Shown here piece after piece: positions 55,185 through 63,216 of a stretch of 64,000 nt of DNA. The notes under the pieces were generated by a model. The model made no database searches. It was given only the letters and a program-made list of their open reading frames with translations, and was not told the DNA's origin. This stretch comes from Deinococcus sp. KNUC1210 (GTDB lineage Bacteria > Deinococcota > Deinococci > Deinococcales > Deinococcaceae), in NCBI RefSeq assembly GCF_022344005.1, contig NZ_CP092194.1, positions 1 through 64,000 of the forward strand, read 5' to 3'. The position numbers were made by a program, and so were the translations under genes. Each line of letters opens with the position of its first letter. Within the stretch, counting starts at the first letter, position 1.

Positions 55185-55514
55185 TCACGGCGCGCACTGC
55201 TCTGTGATGCTCACCGAACGACGCTGCTCCCTCTCACGTAGCCCGTCAGCCTGCATCAGCTGGGCACCGCGCTGCCTACAAACCCTTCTGCTTGTCGTTC
55301 CGCCTGAACGCGTGGGGCTCCAGAGCGCCCTTTCTGGTGGTCGTAAATCTCGGCGCATCCTCCTGCGCGTGTCACGATGCTGGCCTTCTTCCCAGCCGCA
55401 GGCTGAGAGCCCTTGCCAGCTGTGATACCCACTCACAGCGACCTCCAGCACTCGGCACATGGTGTCCAAACGGATCTGACCGTGAGGGCAGGCCCAGGTC
55501 CGATACCTTTTCAT
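55185..55514 (-). pseudogene. IS3-family transposase OrfB remnant
   Basis: The frame reads RLDTMCRVLEVAVSGYHSWQ, the usual N-terminal start of IS3 OrfB proteins (MCRVLGVSRSGYYAW-like). It later returns to RGAQLMQADGLRER, close to the RLMRAAGLRGR segment. The part between is not family-like, so frameshifts are present, and the integrase core is missing. No terminal repeats were found. Confidence 0.5.
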
Positions 55515-55611
55515 GATCAGAACACAGGTCGCAAGGGAGGCTGCTGAGTCGTCACCGAGGGAACAACGTCGTTCTCTATTCTGCGCCTCACGCCCAGTTC
55601 CTCTCCCCCGT

Positions 55612-56373
55612 TCAGTGGCCCAGGATCTTGCTGAGGAACAGTTCAGCCCGCTCGTTCTGGGGATTGGTATAAAACTGCTCGGGCGTGGTATCGACCACGA
55701 TATTTCCCTGATCGAAAAAGACCACACGGTCGGCCACTTCCCGCGCAAAGCCCATCTCGTGCGTGACCACCAGCATGGTCATTCCGGTCTGCGCCAGTCC
55801 CTTCATCACGTCCAGCACTTCCTTGATCATCTCCGGATCGAGCGCACTGGTCGGCTCATCGAAAAGCATGATCTTGGGGTCCATCGCCAGTGCACGTGCA
55901 ATCGCCACGCGCTGCTGCTGCCCGCCCGACAGCTGGGCCGGGAACTTATGCGCCTGTTCCTCGATTCCGACGCGCTTCAGGAGTTCCATCGCCCGCTGCT
56001 CGGCCTGGGCTTTGGGCAGCTTGCGGACGCGGGTAGGAGCCAGCATCAGATTGTTCAGCACCGACAGGTGTGGAAACAGATTGAAGCTCTGAAACACCAT
56101 TCCCACTTCACGCCGGATCTGATCGAGATTCTGCCCGTCTTTCAGCTCCACGCCGTCCACCGTGATGACGCCCTGTTCATGAGGTTCAAGGCGGTTGATG
56201 GTGCGGATGAAGGTGCTTTTGCCGCTGCCGCTGGGCCCGATGATCACCACGACTTCCCCGGCCTTGACCGTCAGATTCACGCCTTTGAGCGCATGGAAGT
56301 TGCCGTACCGCTTGTGAACGTCCTGCGCCACGATGATGTCTTGTCCGGTCTTCGAGAGAGCAGCCTGATGCAT
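55612..56373 (-). CDS. Amino acid ABC transporter ATP-binding protein (GlnQ type), without partner genes
   Basis: The protein has 253 residues. All ATPase motifs are present: Walker [11 protein letters not shown]-loop [12 protein letters not shown], signature [15 protein letters not shown], Walker [16 protein letters not shown] and switch His in [16 protein letters not shown]. The [12 protein letters not shown] and [24 protein letters not shown] segments are typical of polar amino acid transporters. No permease or binding protein adjoins, so its partners must be elsewhere. ATG at 56373 lies 5 bases after TACACT, consistent with a leaderless mRNA; this start was preferred to an upstream in-frame codon. 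Confidence 0.93.
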   Translation of the reverse strand: MHQAALSKTGQDIIVAQDVHKRYGNFHALKGVNLTVKAGEVVVIIGPSGSGKSTFIRTINRLEPHEQGVITVDGVELKDGQNLDQIRREVGMVFQSFNLFPHLSVLNNLMLAPTRVRKLPKAQAEQRAMELLKRVGIEEQAHKFPAQLSGGQQQRVAIARALAMDPKIMLFDEPTSALDPEMIKEVLDVMKGLAQTGMTMLVVTHEMGFAREVADRVVFFDQGNIVVDTTPEQFYTNPQNERAELFLSKILGH

Positions 56374-56432
56374 ACGGCAGTGTAATACGGACGGGCACCG
56401 GATTCCTGTACACCCCCCGCAGGTCTGCCCGC

Positions 56433-57131
56433 TTACATCAGTCGGCGGAGCCACTCGGTGAACAGCGCCTGTTCCGCCGCGCTGAACGGAACATCGCTGC
56501 CCGGCAACAGCGCCGCCAGCGCCACCGCATGAGCGGCAGCCCGCTGGGTTTCAGAGCCGGTGACGCCCTCCGGCTGGGGTGTCAGAATGGCCTTGAACAC
56601 TGCCTCACGCATCAACTCGGCCAGCCCAGGATCGTTCTGCTCGGCACTCAGCAGGCTCAGGGTGATCCCCTTCCCCGCCGCGTGGATCATGGCGACTGCC
56701 CGTTCCACACTCACAGCCAGCCGTCCGGCCTCGGCCACCCGCTGCACGATGCCGCGCAGTAGCGCCGAGGCTTCCAGTGCGGCGGGCGACTCGCTGCCGG
56801 GCTGCGTCATCCTGTACATCAGCGTGTACAGATGTGGGTGTTTCAGGCCGAAGTCGAGGTGCAGATCCCAGCCCCCCCGCAGGTCTTCCACCGGGTCGCT
56901 CAGCGTCCCACGCGCCACCTTGGCCTGCAGATACGCCGTAAAACCAGCGCTCGCAACCGCATTCAGCAGGCCCTGCATATCTCCAAACTGACGGTAGATG
57001 GTGGGCGGCTGCACATCGGCGGCGGCACTGACCGCCCGGGTGGACACCGCTTCGATTCCCCCGGTTTCCAGCAGCAGCAGGGCTGCCTGAAGAATGCGTT
57101 CCTGCGGAGAAGGAAGGGAAGCCGAGGTCAT
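56433..57131 (-). CDS. TetR family transcriptional regulator
   Basis: The protein has 232 residues. The N-terminal HTH is clear: [41 protein letters not shown] split as two helices, with [14 protein letters not shown] after. The C-terminal ligand domain is of the WHG type ([22 protein letters not shown]). It is divergent from an aldo/keto reductase gene and probably represses it and itself through the palindrome at 57140-57159. ATG at 57131 lies 6 bases after TATCAT, which overlaps this palindrome. Confidence 0.92.
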   Translation of the reverse strand: MTSASLPSPQERILQAALLLLETGGIEAVSTRAVSAAADVQPPTIYRQFGDMQGLLNAVASAGFTAYLQAKVARGTLSDPVEDLRGGWDLHLDFGLKHPHLYTLMYRMTQPGSESPAALEASALLRGIVQRVAEAGRLAVSVERAVAMIHAAGKGITLSLLSAEQNDPGLAELMREAVFKAILTPQPEGVTGSETQRAAAHAVALAALLPGSDVPFSAAEQALFTEWLRRLM

Positions 57132-57139
57132 GAACTCAT

Positions 57140-57192
57140 GATAACGCATGTATGTTATCGGCTTGACATATCAGCGATATCGGGAGTAGGTT
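57140..57192 (+). promoter_or_regulatory. TetR-type operator and promoter of the aldo/keto reductase gene
   Basis: GATAAC (57140-57145) and GTTATC (57154-57159) form an inverted repeat overlapping the minus-strand -10 box of the TetR gene. On the plus strand TTGACA (57163-57168) and TAGGTT (57187-57192) are 18 bases apart. A further GTTATCGG repeat overlaps the -10. Repression by the TetR protein is inferred. Confidence 0.65.
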
Positions 57193-57275
57193 ATCGGTGT
57201 AAACGCCGCTGGACAGCGGCTTCACTTTCCTCCTCACCCGGTCCCGATGCGGGCCGAATCCCAGGGAGTTCGACC

Positions 57276-58178
57276 ATGACCAATCTCAGCAATCCACCGA
57301 CCATCAGGAGCGCGGGCACCTTTTCACTCGGAGAATTCACCGTCAATCGCCTGGGCTACGGGGCAATGCAGCTCGCCGGGCCGGGCGTGTTCGGACCACC
57401 CAGAGACCCCGCCGCCGCGCTCGCAGTCCTGCGGGAAGTGGTGGCGAGCGGCGTCAATCACATCGACACCAGTGACTTCTACGGCCCCCACATCACCAAC
57501 GAGCTGATCCGGGAAGCGCTTCACCCGTATCCGGCGTCGCTGGTCATCGTGACCAAGGTGGGTGCGGTGCGCGGTACCGACGGCTCATGGAACCCGGCGC
57601 AGCGTCCGGAAGAGCTGACACAGGCTGTACACGACAATCTTCGGCACCTGGGCATGGACGCCCTCCACGTCGTGAATCTGCGCGTTATGGGCGAGGGGCA
57701 CGGGCCGAGCGAGGCCGACATTTCAGAGCAGTTTGCTGCGCTGGCCGAACTTCAGCAGCAGGGTCTGATCCGGCACCTGGGGCTCAGCAACGTGACGGCG
57801 CGGCAGGTCGAGGAAGCGCAGGCCATCGCGCCCGTCGTCTGCGTGCAGAACGAGTACAACCTGGCTCACCGGGGCGACGACGCCCTGATCGACCTGCTGG
57901 CAGCGCAGAACATCGCCTATGTGCCGTTCTTCCCGCTCGGCGGCTTCAGCCCGCTTCAGTCCACGGCACTCTCGACGGTGGCCGAACGGCTGGGCGCAAC
58001 ACCGATGCAGGTGGCCCTGGCCTGGCTGCTGCACCGCTCGCCCAACATCCTGCTGATTCCCGGCACCTCGTCTGTGGCTCACCTGCGCGAGAACCTGGCG
58101 ACCGCAGAGCTGACCCTGCCAGACGACGCCCTGGCCGATCTGAACCGGATCGCGCAGGACGCTGCCAGTTCGGACTGA
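57276..58178 (+). CDS. Aldo/keto reductase
   Basis: The protein has 300 residues. It has FTVNRLGYGAMQLAGPGVFG, the active-site GVNHIDTSDFYGPHITNELI (Asp, Tyr), VIVTKVGAVRG (Lys) and a late NILLIPGTSSVAHLRENL for cofactor binding. In the His position the sequence reads ALHVVNLRV, where many relatives have His (LxxxHR-like), so the active site may differ from the classic tetrad. ATG at 57276 follows CAGGGAGTTCG. The divergent TetR gene suggests induction by a small hydrophobic compound. Confidence 0.91.
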   Translation: MTNLSNPPTIRSAGTFSLGEFTVNRLGYGAMQLAGPGVFGPPRDPAAALAVLREVVASGVNHIDTSDFYGPHITNELIREALHPYPASLVIVTKVGAVRGTDGSWNPAQRPEELTQAVHDNLRHLGMDALHVVNLRVMGEGHGPSEADISEQFAALAELQQQGLIRHLGLSNVTARQVEEAQAIAPVVCVQNEYNLAHRGDDALIDLLAAQNIAYVPFFPLGGFSPLQSTALSTVAERLGATPMQVALAWLLHRSPNILLIPGTSSVAHLRENLATAELTLPDDALADLNRIAQDAASSD

Positions 58179-58275
58179 GGCAGAACCCCAACTGGCGAAC
58201 GGCAGGGACCCCGCCCCTCGCCGCCGAGCACCAGATCGGCCCTTCCAGGGCGCCGATGCGGAATACTGATCGGCG

Positions 58276-58983
58276 ATGCCCACGGCGACCTATCTCCGCA
58301 CCATCTGCACCGTGCCAGTCAGCCTCGGTGCGAACATCTCCGACATGGCCCTGTGGGAGCGGGTCTTTCTGGGCTGGCAGTTCCGACCCCTCCGGGACGC
58401 CGAAGGCTACCTGACCGACGCCGTTGAACGCGCCATTCAGCTCGTCACCCGCGCCGATCAGTCGGACGTCCGAAGTGGCGCACTGGTGTACGCGCTGTGG
58501 CCGCAGTCCAGTGGCACGCTGCCGGCACTCGTGAATCTGTCGAGCGACGCCCGCTTTGTCACGGTCCGCATCTTCGCCGCCACCCTGACCGACGTGCAGG
58601 CCATGACCGAACGGGTGCTGGCCCGCATGGCGCGGGAGACCGCCTTCGAGGTGGGAGAGGGCCTGCGGGTGGCACTGGCGATCAGCATCGGCGGCGTGCG
58701 GACCGATCTGACATCGGGGCGGGTCAATGCCGGGCACGGCAGCGTGCTGACCGGGTTCTACGCCGCGAACAAGTACGTCCTGAACATCACCGTGAGTGTG
58801 CTCGTCTGCACGCTGCTGGTGGTCCTGCTGGTGACGCCGAACGGAGCCTACACGCCGCTCGGAAAGATGTACGGGCTGGCCGAACGGGTGCTCTCGGCGG
58901 TGCTGCTGAACTTCCTGCTGCTGGCATCACAGTTCCTGTTTTTCGCCCGCCACCACCCGGTCATCGCCTGGGAGCGTCCGTGA
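58276..58983 (+). CDS. Membrane-anchored protein of unknown function
   Basis: The protein has 235 residues. I do not recognise the family. The first 165 residues are soluble-looking, with MALWERVFLGWQFRPLRDAEG and a repeat of alpha/beta texture (FVTVRIFAATLTDVQAMTERVL). Two hydrophobic stretches follow: NITVSVLVCTLLVVLLV (about 173-189) and SAVLLNFLLLASQFLFF (about 207-223). The topology suggests a cytoplasmic N-domain with a helical hairpin anchor. It lies 97 bp after the aldo/keto reductase on the same strand and could share its transcript. Confidence 0.75.
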   Translation: MPTATYLRTICTVPVSLGANISDMALWERVFLGWQFRPLRDAEGYLTDAVERAIQLVTRADQSDVRSGALVYALWPQSSGTLPALVNLSSDARFVTVRIFAATLTDVQAMTERVLARMARETAFEVGEGLRVALAISIGGVRTDLTSGRVNAGHGSVLTGFYAANKYVLNITVSVLVCTLLVVLLVTPNGAYTPLGKMYGLAERVLSAVLLNFLLLASQFLFFARHHPVIAWERP

Positions 58984-59169
58984 TGACCGGGACTTTCCTT
59001 TCTCCGGCTCCTGGCCTCGGCGCTGAGCAACTGCGTTCCAGCCCACTTGCTTTCCGGTGGTGGAAGAAGGACCCTGACACATGGCTCGGCGGCGTACCCA
59101 GATTCGTGATCTCCAGACCACTCCCCCCGAGGCGAGGCCCGCTGTGAACGAGATCGCCGGAGCTCGCAG

Positions 59170-60465
59170 ATGACCGAGGTCGTGGGGCCGCCTTCCGCTG
59201 CCGGAACCAACTGGGGAGGCAATCTGACCTACAGCGCGGCTCGATTCCACCGCCCTGAAAGTGTCGAGGCGCTTCAGGAGATCGTCCGGCGAGCCTCGAC
59301 CGTGAAGGCGCTCGGCACCAGGCACTCGTTCAGTTCAGTGGCCGACACGGCGGGCGATCTGGTCTCGCTCGAACAGCTGAGCCGCACTGTCAGGGTCGAC
59401 ACGGAGCGGCGAACAGTCCGGATCGAGGGCGGCGTGCGCTACGGCGAACTGGGCGCAGCGCTGCATGCCCAGGGCTTCGCGCTGCCCAATCTCGCGTCGC
59501 TGCCGCACCTCTCGGTGGCAGGAGCGTGCGCGACCGGAACACATGGTTCAGGCGACACCTCGCCTGTGCTCGCCTCGGCTGTCACGCGGCTCGAACTCCT
59601 GACTGCCAGCGGCGACCTTATGGAACTGTCGCCCGAACAGGACGAGGACCTGTTCAGGGGCGCGGTGGTGTCTCTGGGAGCGCTGGGCATCGTGACGGCC
59701 CTGACCCTGGCGGTCGAGCCGACCTACGAAGTGCGTCAGGACGTCTATGAACAGCTGCCGCTGGCACAGGTCGCCGCGCACTTCGACGAGGTGATGTCCG
59801 GGGCAGACAGCGTCAGTCTGTTTACCACCTGGCAACACGACACGTTTCATCAGGCGTGGCTGAAGCGGCGCGTCCCTGGACCTGCCGTGCCTGCCCCGCG
59901 CACCTGGTTTACAGCGACCCTGGCCGAGCGCGACCTTCACCCGGTCGCGGGACAGTCGGGCACGCCGTGCACGCCGCAGGGCGGCAGACCGGGGCCGTGG
60001 TTCGAGCGCTGGCCCCATTTCCGGACAGGGCATACGCCCAGCAGCGGCGAGGAGGTGCAGAGTGAGTATCTGTTTCCCAGAGAGCACGCGCCAGCCGCCC
60101 TTCGTGCGCTGTTTGCGCTGGGTTCGCAGCTTGCGCCGCTGCTGCTCGTCTCGGAAGTTCGCACAGTGGCCGCCGACGCCTTCTGGCTCAGCCCCTGCTC
60201 GGGCCAGGACTGCGCCGCCGTCCATTTCACCTGGCGGCAGGACGAGCCTGCGGTGCGCGCCCTCCTCCCCCAGATCGAGGCGGCGCTCGCCCCATTCGGA
60301 GCACGTCCTCACTGGGGCAAGGTCTTCGTGACCCCGCCGCAACACTGGCCGGGTCGCCCGTCCAGGCTGGCAGACTTCCGCGACCTGATGCAGACCCTCG
60401 ATCCCGGCGGAAAGTTCCAGAACGCCTTTCTGAAGTCCGTGTTCGCGGACAGCCAGCACCGCTGA
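59170..60465 (+). CDS. FAD-linked alditol/xylitol oxidase-like protein
   Basis: The protein has 431 residues. N-terminal FAD-binding domain type 4: GTNWGGNLTYSAARFHRPES, VKALGTRHSFSS, IEGGVRYGELGAALHAQGFALPN and ACATGTHGSGDTSPVLAS with the His that often binds FAD covalently. The C-terminal ALO domain ends in FGARPHWGKVF. The length and motifs fit alditol (xylitol, sorbitol) oxidases, which oxidise C1 of polyols and release H2O2; L-gulonolactone-type oxidase is an alternative. No signal peptide is seen. It is convergent with the epimerase gene. Confidence 0.9.
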   Translation: MTEVVGPPSAAGTNWGGNLTYSAARFHRPESVEALQEIVRRASTVKALGTRHSFSSVADTAGDLVSLEQLSRTVRVDTERRTVRIEGGVRYGELGAALHAQGFALPNLASLPHLSVAGACATGTHGSGDTSPVLASAVTRLELLTASGDLMELSPEQDEDLFRGAVVSLGALGIVTALTLAVEPTYEVRQDVYEQLPLAQVAAHFDEVMSGADSVSLFTTWQHDTFHQAWLKRRVPGPAVPAPRTWFTATLAERDLHPVAGQSGTPCTPQGGRPGPWFERWPHFRTGHTPSSGEEVQSEYLFPREHAPAALRALFALGSQLAPLLLVSEVRTVAADAFWLSPCSGQDCAAVHFTWRQDEPAVRALLPQIEAALAPFGARPHWGKVFVTPPQHWPGRPSRLADFRDLMQTLDPGGKFQNAFLKSVFADSQHR

Positions 60466-60502
60466 CGACAGAATCATCAATTCGATTCAACAGTCCGCGC
60501 AC

Positions 60503-61456
60503 TCAGGGGGTCACGACGCCCTGAGCGATCAGCGCCGCCAGCGAGGTCTGGACCGCCTCCAGCGACGAATACCTGGGCGCATACTCCAGGGCCTGCCGCG
60601 CTTTGCCGATACTGCAGTTGGGGCTGCGCGAGATATGTTCCCAGGTGGCCTGGGCGTCCTTCTCGGCCACCCCTGCACGCCACGCCGCGAACGGCAGGAA
60701 GCTCAGGTTCGCCTCGTGCCCGAACCAGCGTGACACCGCCTCGGCATAGCCGCGCAGCGTCAGGGCCGCCGGAGACACCAGATGAAACGCCTCTCCCACC
60801 GCCGAGTTCCAGTGCGTCAGCGCCCGCTCGAAGCCCTGGGCCACGTCGTCTGCATGCACGTGATGCACCGTCTCCAGCCCCAGATTCGGCAGCGACAGCT
60901 CTTCGCCGCGTGCCAGCGCCGTGAAGACCTCGGGGTTGAAGTGCCCCGCCGGATTCAGCGGCACCCAGCCAGGCCCCACGATATGCCCCGGGTGCAGCAC
61001 CGTCGCCGGAAAATTCTGCTGCCTCGCCGCGTGCAGCAGGTCCTGTTCGATGGCTGCCTTGGCCGTTCCGTAGGCTCCGAATGGACGGCGGGCCACCGAT
61101 TCCTGCGTCGGAACTTCGGTGCTGTGCCCATGCACCCAGATGGTGCCGCAGTGCAGGAAGTGCTGAATCTGCCCGCGCAGCGCCTCTGTCAGCTGTCGGC
61201 TGCTCTCCGGCGTGAAGCAGATCAGGTCGATCACCACGTCGGGCTTCAGGGCCACAATCACCTGTCCGAATTCTCCGGCAGCTTCGGCGGCGCTCCGGTC
61301 GATGTTCACCTGACGGGCAGCCTTCCAGCTCGGAAAGTGCTGATACGGTTCGCGCTGCTGACGGCTGACCGAAACCACGTCACAGCCGAGGGCAAGCAGT
61401 CTGGGCACCAGGAAGGTCCCGATATGTCCTGTTCCACCGATCACCACAACGCGCAT
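60503..61456 (-). CDS. NAD-dependent epimerase/dehydratase family protein
   Basis: The protein has 317 residues. It is an extended short-chain dehydrogenase: MRVVVIGGTGHIGTFLVPRLLALG (Rossmann GxxGxxG), VVIDLICFTPESSRQL, and FGAYGTAKAAIEQDLL, where the usual YxxxK appears as Y-x3-K. C-terminal part: HVHADDVAQGFERALTHWNSAVGEAFHLVSP. The substrate is unknown; NAD(P)-dependent sugar or isoflavone-reductase-like activity are both possible. ATG at 61456 follows GGAGGCGGAT, better than an upstream in-frame start. Confidence 0.9.
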   Translation of the reverse strand: MRVVVIGGTGHIGTFLVPRLLALGCDVVSVSRQQREPYQHFPSWKAARQVNIDRSAAEAAGEFGQVIVALKPDVVIDLICFTPESSRQLTEALRGQIQHFLHCGTIWVHGHSTEVPTQESVARRPFGAYGTAKAAIEQDLLHAARQQNFPATVLHPGHIVGPGWVPLNPAGHFNPEVFTALARGEELSLPNLGLETVHHVHADDVAQGFERALTHWNSAVGEAFHLVSPAALTLRGYAEAVSRWFGHEANLSFLPFAAWRAGVAEKDAQATWEHISRSPNCSIGKARQALEYAPRYSSLEAVQTSLAALIAQGVVTP

Positions 61457-61650
61457 ATCCGCCTCCTCCAGGGTTGCTGGACTCTCAGGGTAGGCGAAAA
61501 GCCGACGGTGCGGCGACACCTTCAGGGTTGCTCAAATTCAGGCTGTTCCGCCTCGCCACCTGTCCGGATTTCTCCAGTTGTGTCTTCGGCTGGAAGACCG
61601 TAACACCCCGGTAATGCTCGCAGACCACTGTGAGAGCCAGGAGGAACACC

Positions 61651-62493
61651 ATGCTTGTCAGAGACGCCATGCACGGGAACACCGTCACCATCCAGAGTCA
61701 TCACTCGCTGCCCGACGCGGTGGTGATGATGGAAACCCTGAAGGTCAGGCGCCTGCCGGTGATGCGGCAGAGTGCGCTGGTGGGGCTGCTGAGTGACGGC
61801 GACATCAAACGTCGTCTGCCCGCGCTGCACGATGGACTGACGCCCTGGGAGTTCACCGACCGCGCCGCAAGAGTCAAGGTCAGCGAGGCGATGTGTCCGG
61901 TTGTGCTGACGACCACGCCCGGCACGCATCTGGAAACGGCCATCGAGCTGATGCTGGATCGCCGGGTGGGAGGGCTGCCGGTGCTCGACGGCGGGGAACT
62001 GGTGGGCATGTTGACCCTGACCGACGTGCTGCGGGCCGCCGTCACCGCGCCGCGTGACGTGTGGAAGACGGTACGCGAGCAGATGACCGAGCAGGTGGTT
62101 GCCGTTCCCGCCGACGCGCCCGCCAGCGAAGCGGCAGCCACCCTCAAGGTCACGCGGCTCAGGGTACTGCCGGTCACTGAGCAGGGACAGCTCGTGGGCG
62201 TGATCCATCAGACCGATATCGAGGCAGCGGTGGAACGCCGGGCCGCCCCACATGGCGATACCCTGCTGAGCGACCAGTTCTTCCTGAACACCCTGACCGC
62301 CCGCGACCTGATGCGCCCCCCGGCAGACCAGGTCATCGCGAGTATGCCGATGCGCGACGCCGTGACCAAGATGTTCAATTCCGATGTACACGGCCTGCCC
62401 GTGATCAGCAGCAGCGGGAAACTGCTGGGAGTCGTGACGATCAGCGACGTGCTGAAAACGCTGCTGGGTCGGCAGGAAGCTCGCCACAGCTGA
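61651..62493 (+). CDS. Protein with four CBS domains
   Basis: The protein has 280 residues made only of CBS repeats: VRDAMHGNTVTIQSHHSLPDAVVMM...RRLPVM, VSEAMCPVVLTTTPGTHLETAIELM...GGLPVLDGG, MTEQVVAVPADAPASEAAATL...RVLPVTEQG and ARDLMRPPADQVIASMPMRDAVTKM...HGLPVISSSG. Each pair forms a Bateman module that normally binds adenine nucleotides. No enzyme domain is attached, so it is probably a regulator acting on a partner. ATG follows AGGAGGAACACC. It is convergent with a universal stress protein gene, and both may sense energy state. Confidence 0.92.
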   Translation: MLVRDAMHGNTVTIQSHHSLPDAVVMMETLKVRRLPVMRQSALVGLLSDGDIKRRLPALHDGLTPWEFTDRAARVKVSEAMCPVVLTTTPGTHLETAIELMLDRRVGGLPVLDGGELVGMLTLTDVLRAAVTAPRDVWKTVREQMTEQVVAVPADAPASEAAATLKVTRLRVLPVTEQGQLVGVIHQTDIEAAVERRAAPHGDTLLSDQFFLNTLTARDLMRPPADQVIASMPMRDAVTKMFNSDVHGLPVISSSGKLLGVVTISDVLKTLLGRQEARHS

Positions 62494-62515
62494 ACAGCAG
62501 GGAGAGCAGGTCCAC

Positions 62516-62550
62516 GCAGGCCCGGGCGGAAGCACATCGCTCGGGCCTGC
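62516..62550 (+). terminator. Hairpin after the CBS gene
   Basis: GCAGGCCCGGGCG (62516-62528) pairs with CGCTCGGGCCTGC (62538-62550) with one wobble position, 23 bases past the stop. Confidence 0.65.
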
Positions 62551-62643
62551 ATTCCTGACGTGTCTCAGGCAGTCTTTTCTCGCTCACTCCCCCGGAATCT
62601 CTGGCACGGCTGCCCACGCCTGCTCAACAATCTGGAAAACTGA

Positions 62644-62682
62644 TTGCCAGCAGAAGGCCTGAGCTTGGCCTTCTGCTGGCAA
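62644..62682. terminator. Bidirectional terminator between the CBS and stress-protein genes
   Basis: TTGCCAGCAGAAGGCC (62644-62659) and GGCCTTCTGCTGGCAA (62667-62682) form a perfect 16-bp stem. CTTTTC follows on the plus strand and CAGTTTTC on the minus strand. It lies 18 bases past the stop of the minus-strand gene. Confidence 0.8.
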
Positions 62683-62700
62683 CTTTTCGCCGAGTGCAGT

Positions 62701-63180
62701 TCAGGAACGCGAGGTGGCCTCCCCAGGCTGGGCCGGGGAGAGGGTGGCGGAGCTGTCCTCTGTTCGCAACTCGTCGGGCACCTCGGCCTCGCGCACCACC
62801 AGCACCGGCATGCTGGCGTGCCGCACCACCTCTTCGGCCACCGATCCCAGCACCCAGCGGCCCAGGCCACGGCGTCCGTGAGTGCCGATGACCAGCACGT
62901 CTGCTGCGTAGCTCCGGGCCGCCCTGAGCAGCGCTGCTGCGGGTTCGCCCGTCACGGCGACGCGGCTCTCCTCGTCCCGCCCCAGTCGGTCCAGAGCCTC
63001 CAGTGCGCGGCCCTCGGCCTGTGCAGCAGCGACACGGCTTTCTGCCTCCAGCGGCAGACTTCGGGGATCAACCACCGTGATGAGGCGGCGCTGGGCATGC
63101 GGATAATGGGCACGCGCCACCTTGAGCGCAAGCTGGGCGTGAGGCGAGGCATCGACAGCAACCAGAACGTGCTTGACCAT
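62701..63180 (-). CDS. Universal stress protein (UspA family)
   Basis: The protein has 159 residues, one Usp domain. It shows KHVLVAVDASPHAQLALKVA at the N-terminus and the ATP-binding motif DVLVIGTHGRRGLGRWVLGSVAEEVVRHASMPVLVV (G-x2-G-x9-GS type, in two parts), so it is probably of the ATP-binding class. A 17-residue hydrophilic tail rich in Ser and Glu follows. ATG at 63180 has GGAG at good spacing; GTG three codons upstream is an alternative. It lies 36 bp after opcA on the same strand and may be co-transcribed. Confidence 0.92.
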   Translation of the reverse strand: MVKHVLVAVDASPHAQLALKVARAHYPHAQRRLITVVDPRSLPLEAESRVAAAQAEGRALEALDRLGRDEESRVAVTGEPAAALLRAARSYAADVLVIGTHGRRGLGRWVLGSVAEEVVRHASMPVLVVREAEVPDELRTEDSSATLSPAQPGEATSRS

Positions 63181-63216
63181 CGCTGTCACTCCTGACTCGT
63201 GGAGAAACTGCGTGCT

